DNA of 5,947 bases from an uncultured Oscillospiraceae bacterium. Lineage in GTDB: Bacteria; Bacillota; Clostridia; Oscillospirales; Oscillospiraceae. The notes below the pieces were generated by a model that was given only the letters and a program-made list of their open reading frames with translations, was not told the DNA's origin and did no database searches. Positions 5,625-5,947 of the stretch are shown here, one piece after another. The first letter of the stretch is position 1. The number at the start of each line of letters is the position of its first letter. The DNA is taken from assembly GCA_910577805.1 (NCBI GenBank), contig CAJTOE010000149.1:1-5947 (forward strand), given 5' to 3'. The translations under genes were made by a program, and so were the position numbers.

Positions 5625-5947
5625 ATGCTGCGCATTGACCACTATTCCAAAACTTACCCCGGCGGCAAGAGAGCCGTGGATGATCTGACCCTCCATGTCC
5701 GGCCCGGTGAGATCTACGGCTTCATTGGCCACAACGGGGCTGGCAAGACCACTACCCTGCGGGCCGTGGCGGGGGTGATGGACTTCACTGAGGGAACTAT
5801 CGCCATCGACGGCCACGATATCAAGCGGGAACCGGTGGCGGCCAAGCAGGTCACCGCTTTCCTGCCCGACAACCCGGACCTTTACGAGTTCATGAAGGGC
5901 ATTGACTATCTCAATTTCATTGCCGACCTGTACGGCATCCCGGCAGA
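5625..5947 (+). CDS. ABC transporter ATP-binding protein (drug/peptide exporter type), C-terminus cut by window edge
   Basis: The frame starts at the ATG at 5625, seven bases after the GGAG of AAAGGAGA (5611-5618), and stays open to the window end, giving 107 residues. The A-loop region aromatic Tyr11 is followed by Walker A GHNGAGKT (35-42). The region TAFLPDNPDLYEF (77-89) corresponds to the Q-loop; Asp82 stands where many ABC ATPases have Gln, a common variation in the BcrA/CcmA-type exporter ATPases of Firmicutes. Signature, Walker B and H-loop lie beyond the window. The product would be a cytoplasmic ATPase energising a membrane partner, probably an ABC-2-type permease encoded next. It is co-transcribed with the DUF1648-like gene from the MerR-type promoter. 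Substrate unknown; bacitracin/lantibiotic or drug export are family-based possibilities. Confidence 0.9.
   Translation, partial: MLRIDHYSKTYPGGKRAVDDLTLHVRPGEIYGFIGHNGAGKTTTLRAVAGVMDFTEGTIAIDGHDIKREPVAAKQVTAFLPDNPDLYEFMKGIDYLNFIADLYGIPA

Overview
The window looks like a moderately GC-rich gut-type Firmicute, probably a Clostridia/Oscillospiraceae relative. This rests on roughly 60% G+C in coding lines counted by hand, strong AGGAGG-type ribosome binding sites, and the gene families present: an FtsX-type ABC permease, a short UvrA-like ATPase, an XRE regulator with a helical C-terminal domain, and a small DUF1648-like membrane protein ahead of a drug/peptide-type ABC ATPase. The taxonomic guess is inference; no rRNA or marker gene is present.

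Layout. Bases 1-2045 (+) hold the C-terminal ~680 residues of a large FtsX/MacB-type ABC transporter permease that begins upstream of the window and ends in a clear intrinsic terminator (2054-2092). About 580 bases without a convincing gene follow (2093-2671). The first 180 bases of that stretch are very AT-rich, about 28% G+C by hand count. It also holds a hairpin (2432-2461) and a 22-codon minus-strand reading frame with a good Shine-Dalgarno. On the minus strand, 4057-2672 is a UvrA-like gene that keeps both ABC signature/Walker B/H-loop halves and the Cys4 zinc motif but has lost both Walker A segments, one by 5' truncation and one by an in-frame internal deletion. It is annotated as a pseudogene or decayed gene.

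The right third (4058-5947, +) is a regulated ABC transporter locus. A promoter at 4114-4142 drives an XRE-family regulator (4185-5252). Just after it lies a textbook MerR-family operator-promoter: TTGACC and TACGAT separated by 19 bp, with a perfect ACCTTCC-N7-GGAAGGT palindrome in the spacer. This promoter leads a small two-TM DUF1648-like protein (5318-5611) and then an ABC ATPase (5625 onward, cut by the window edge). No MerR-family gene is visible, so either the activator is encoded elsewhere or an unexpected regulator uses the site.

How the genes work together (inference): the left permease and the right ATPase operon are probably separate export systems, for example for antimicrobial peptides or drugs. 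The UvrA remnant between them resembles the antibiotic-resistance subclass of UvrA. The neighbourhood reads as an accessory defence/resistance region with signs of gene decay and rearrangement. I did not see a clearly new multi-gene system. The strongest second-look items are the orphan MerR/CueR-like promoter and the doubly Walker A-less UvrA reading frame.
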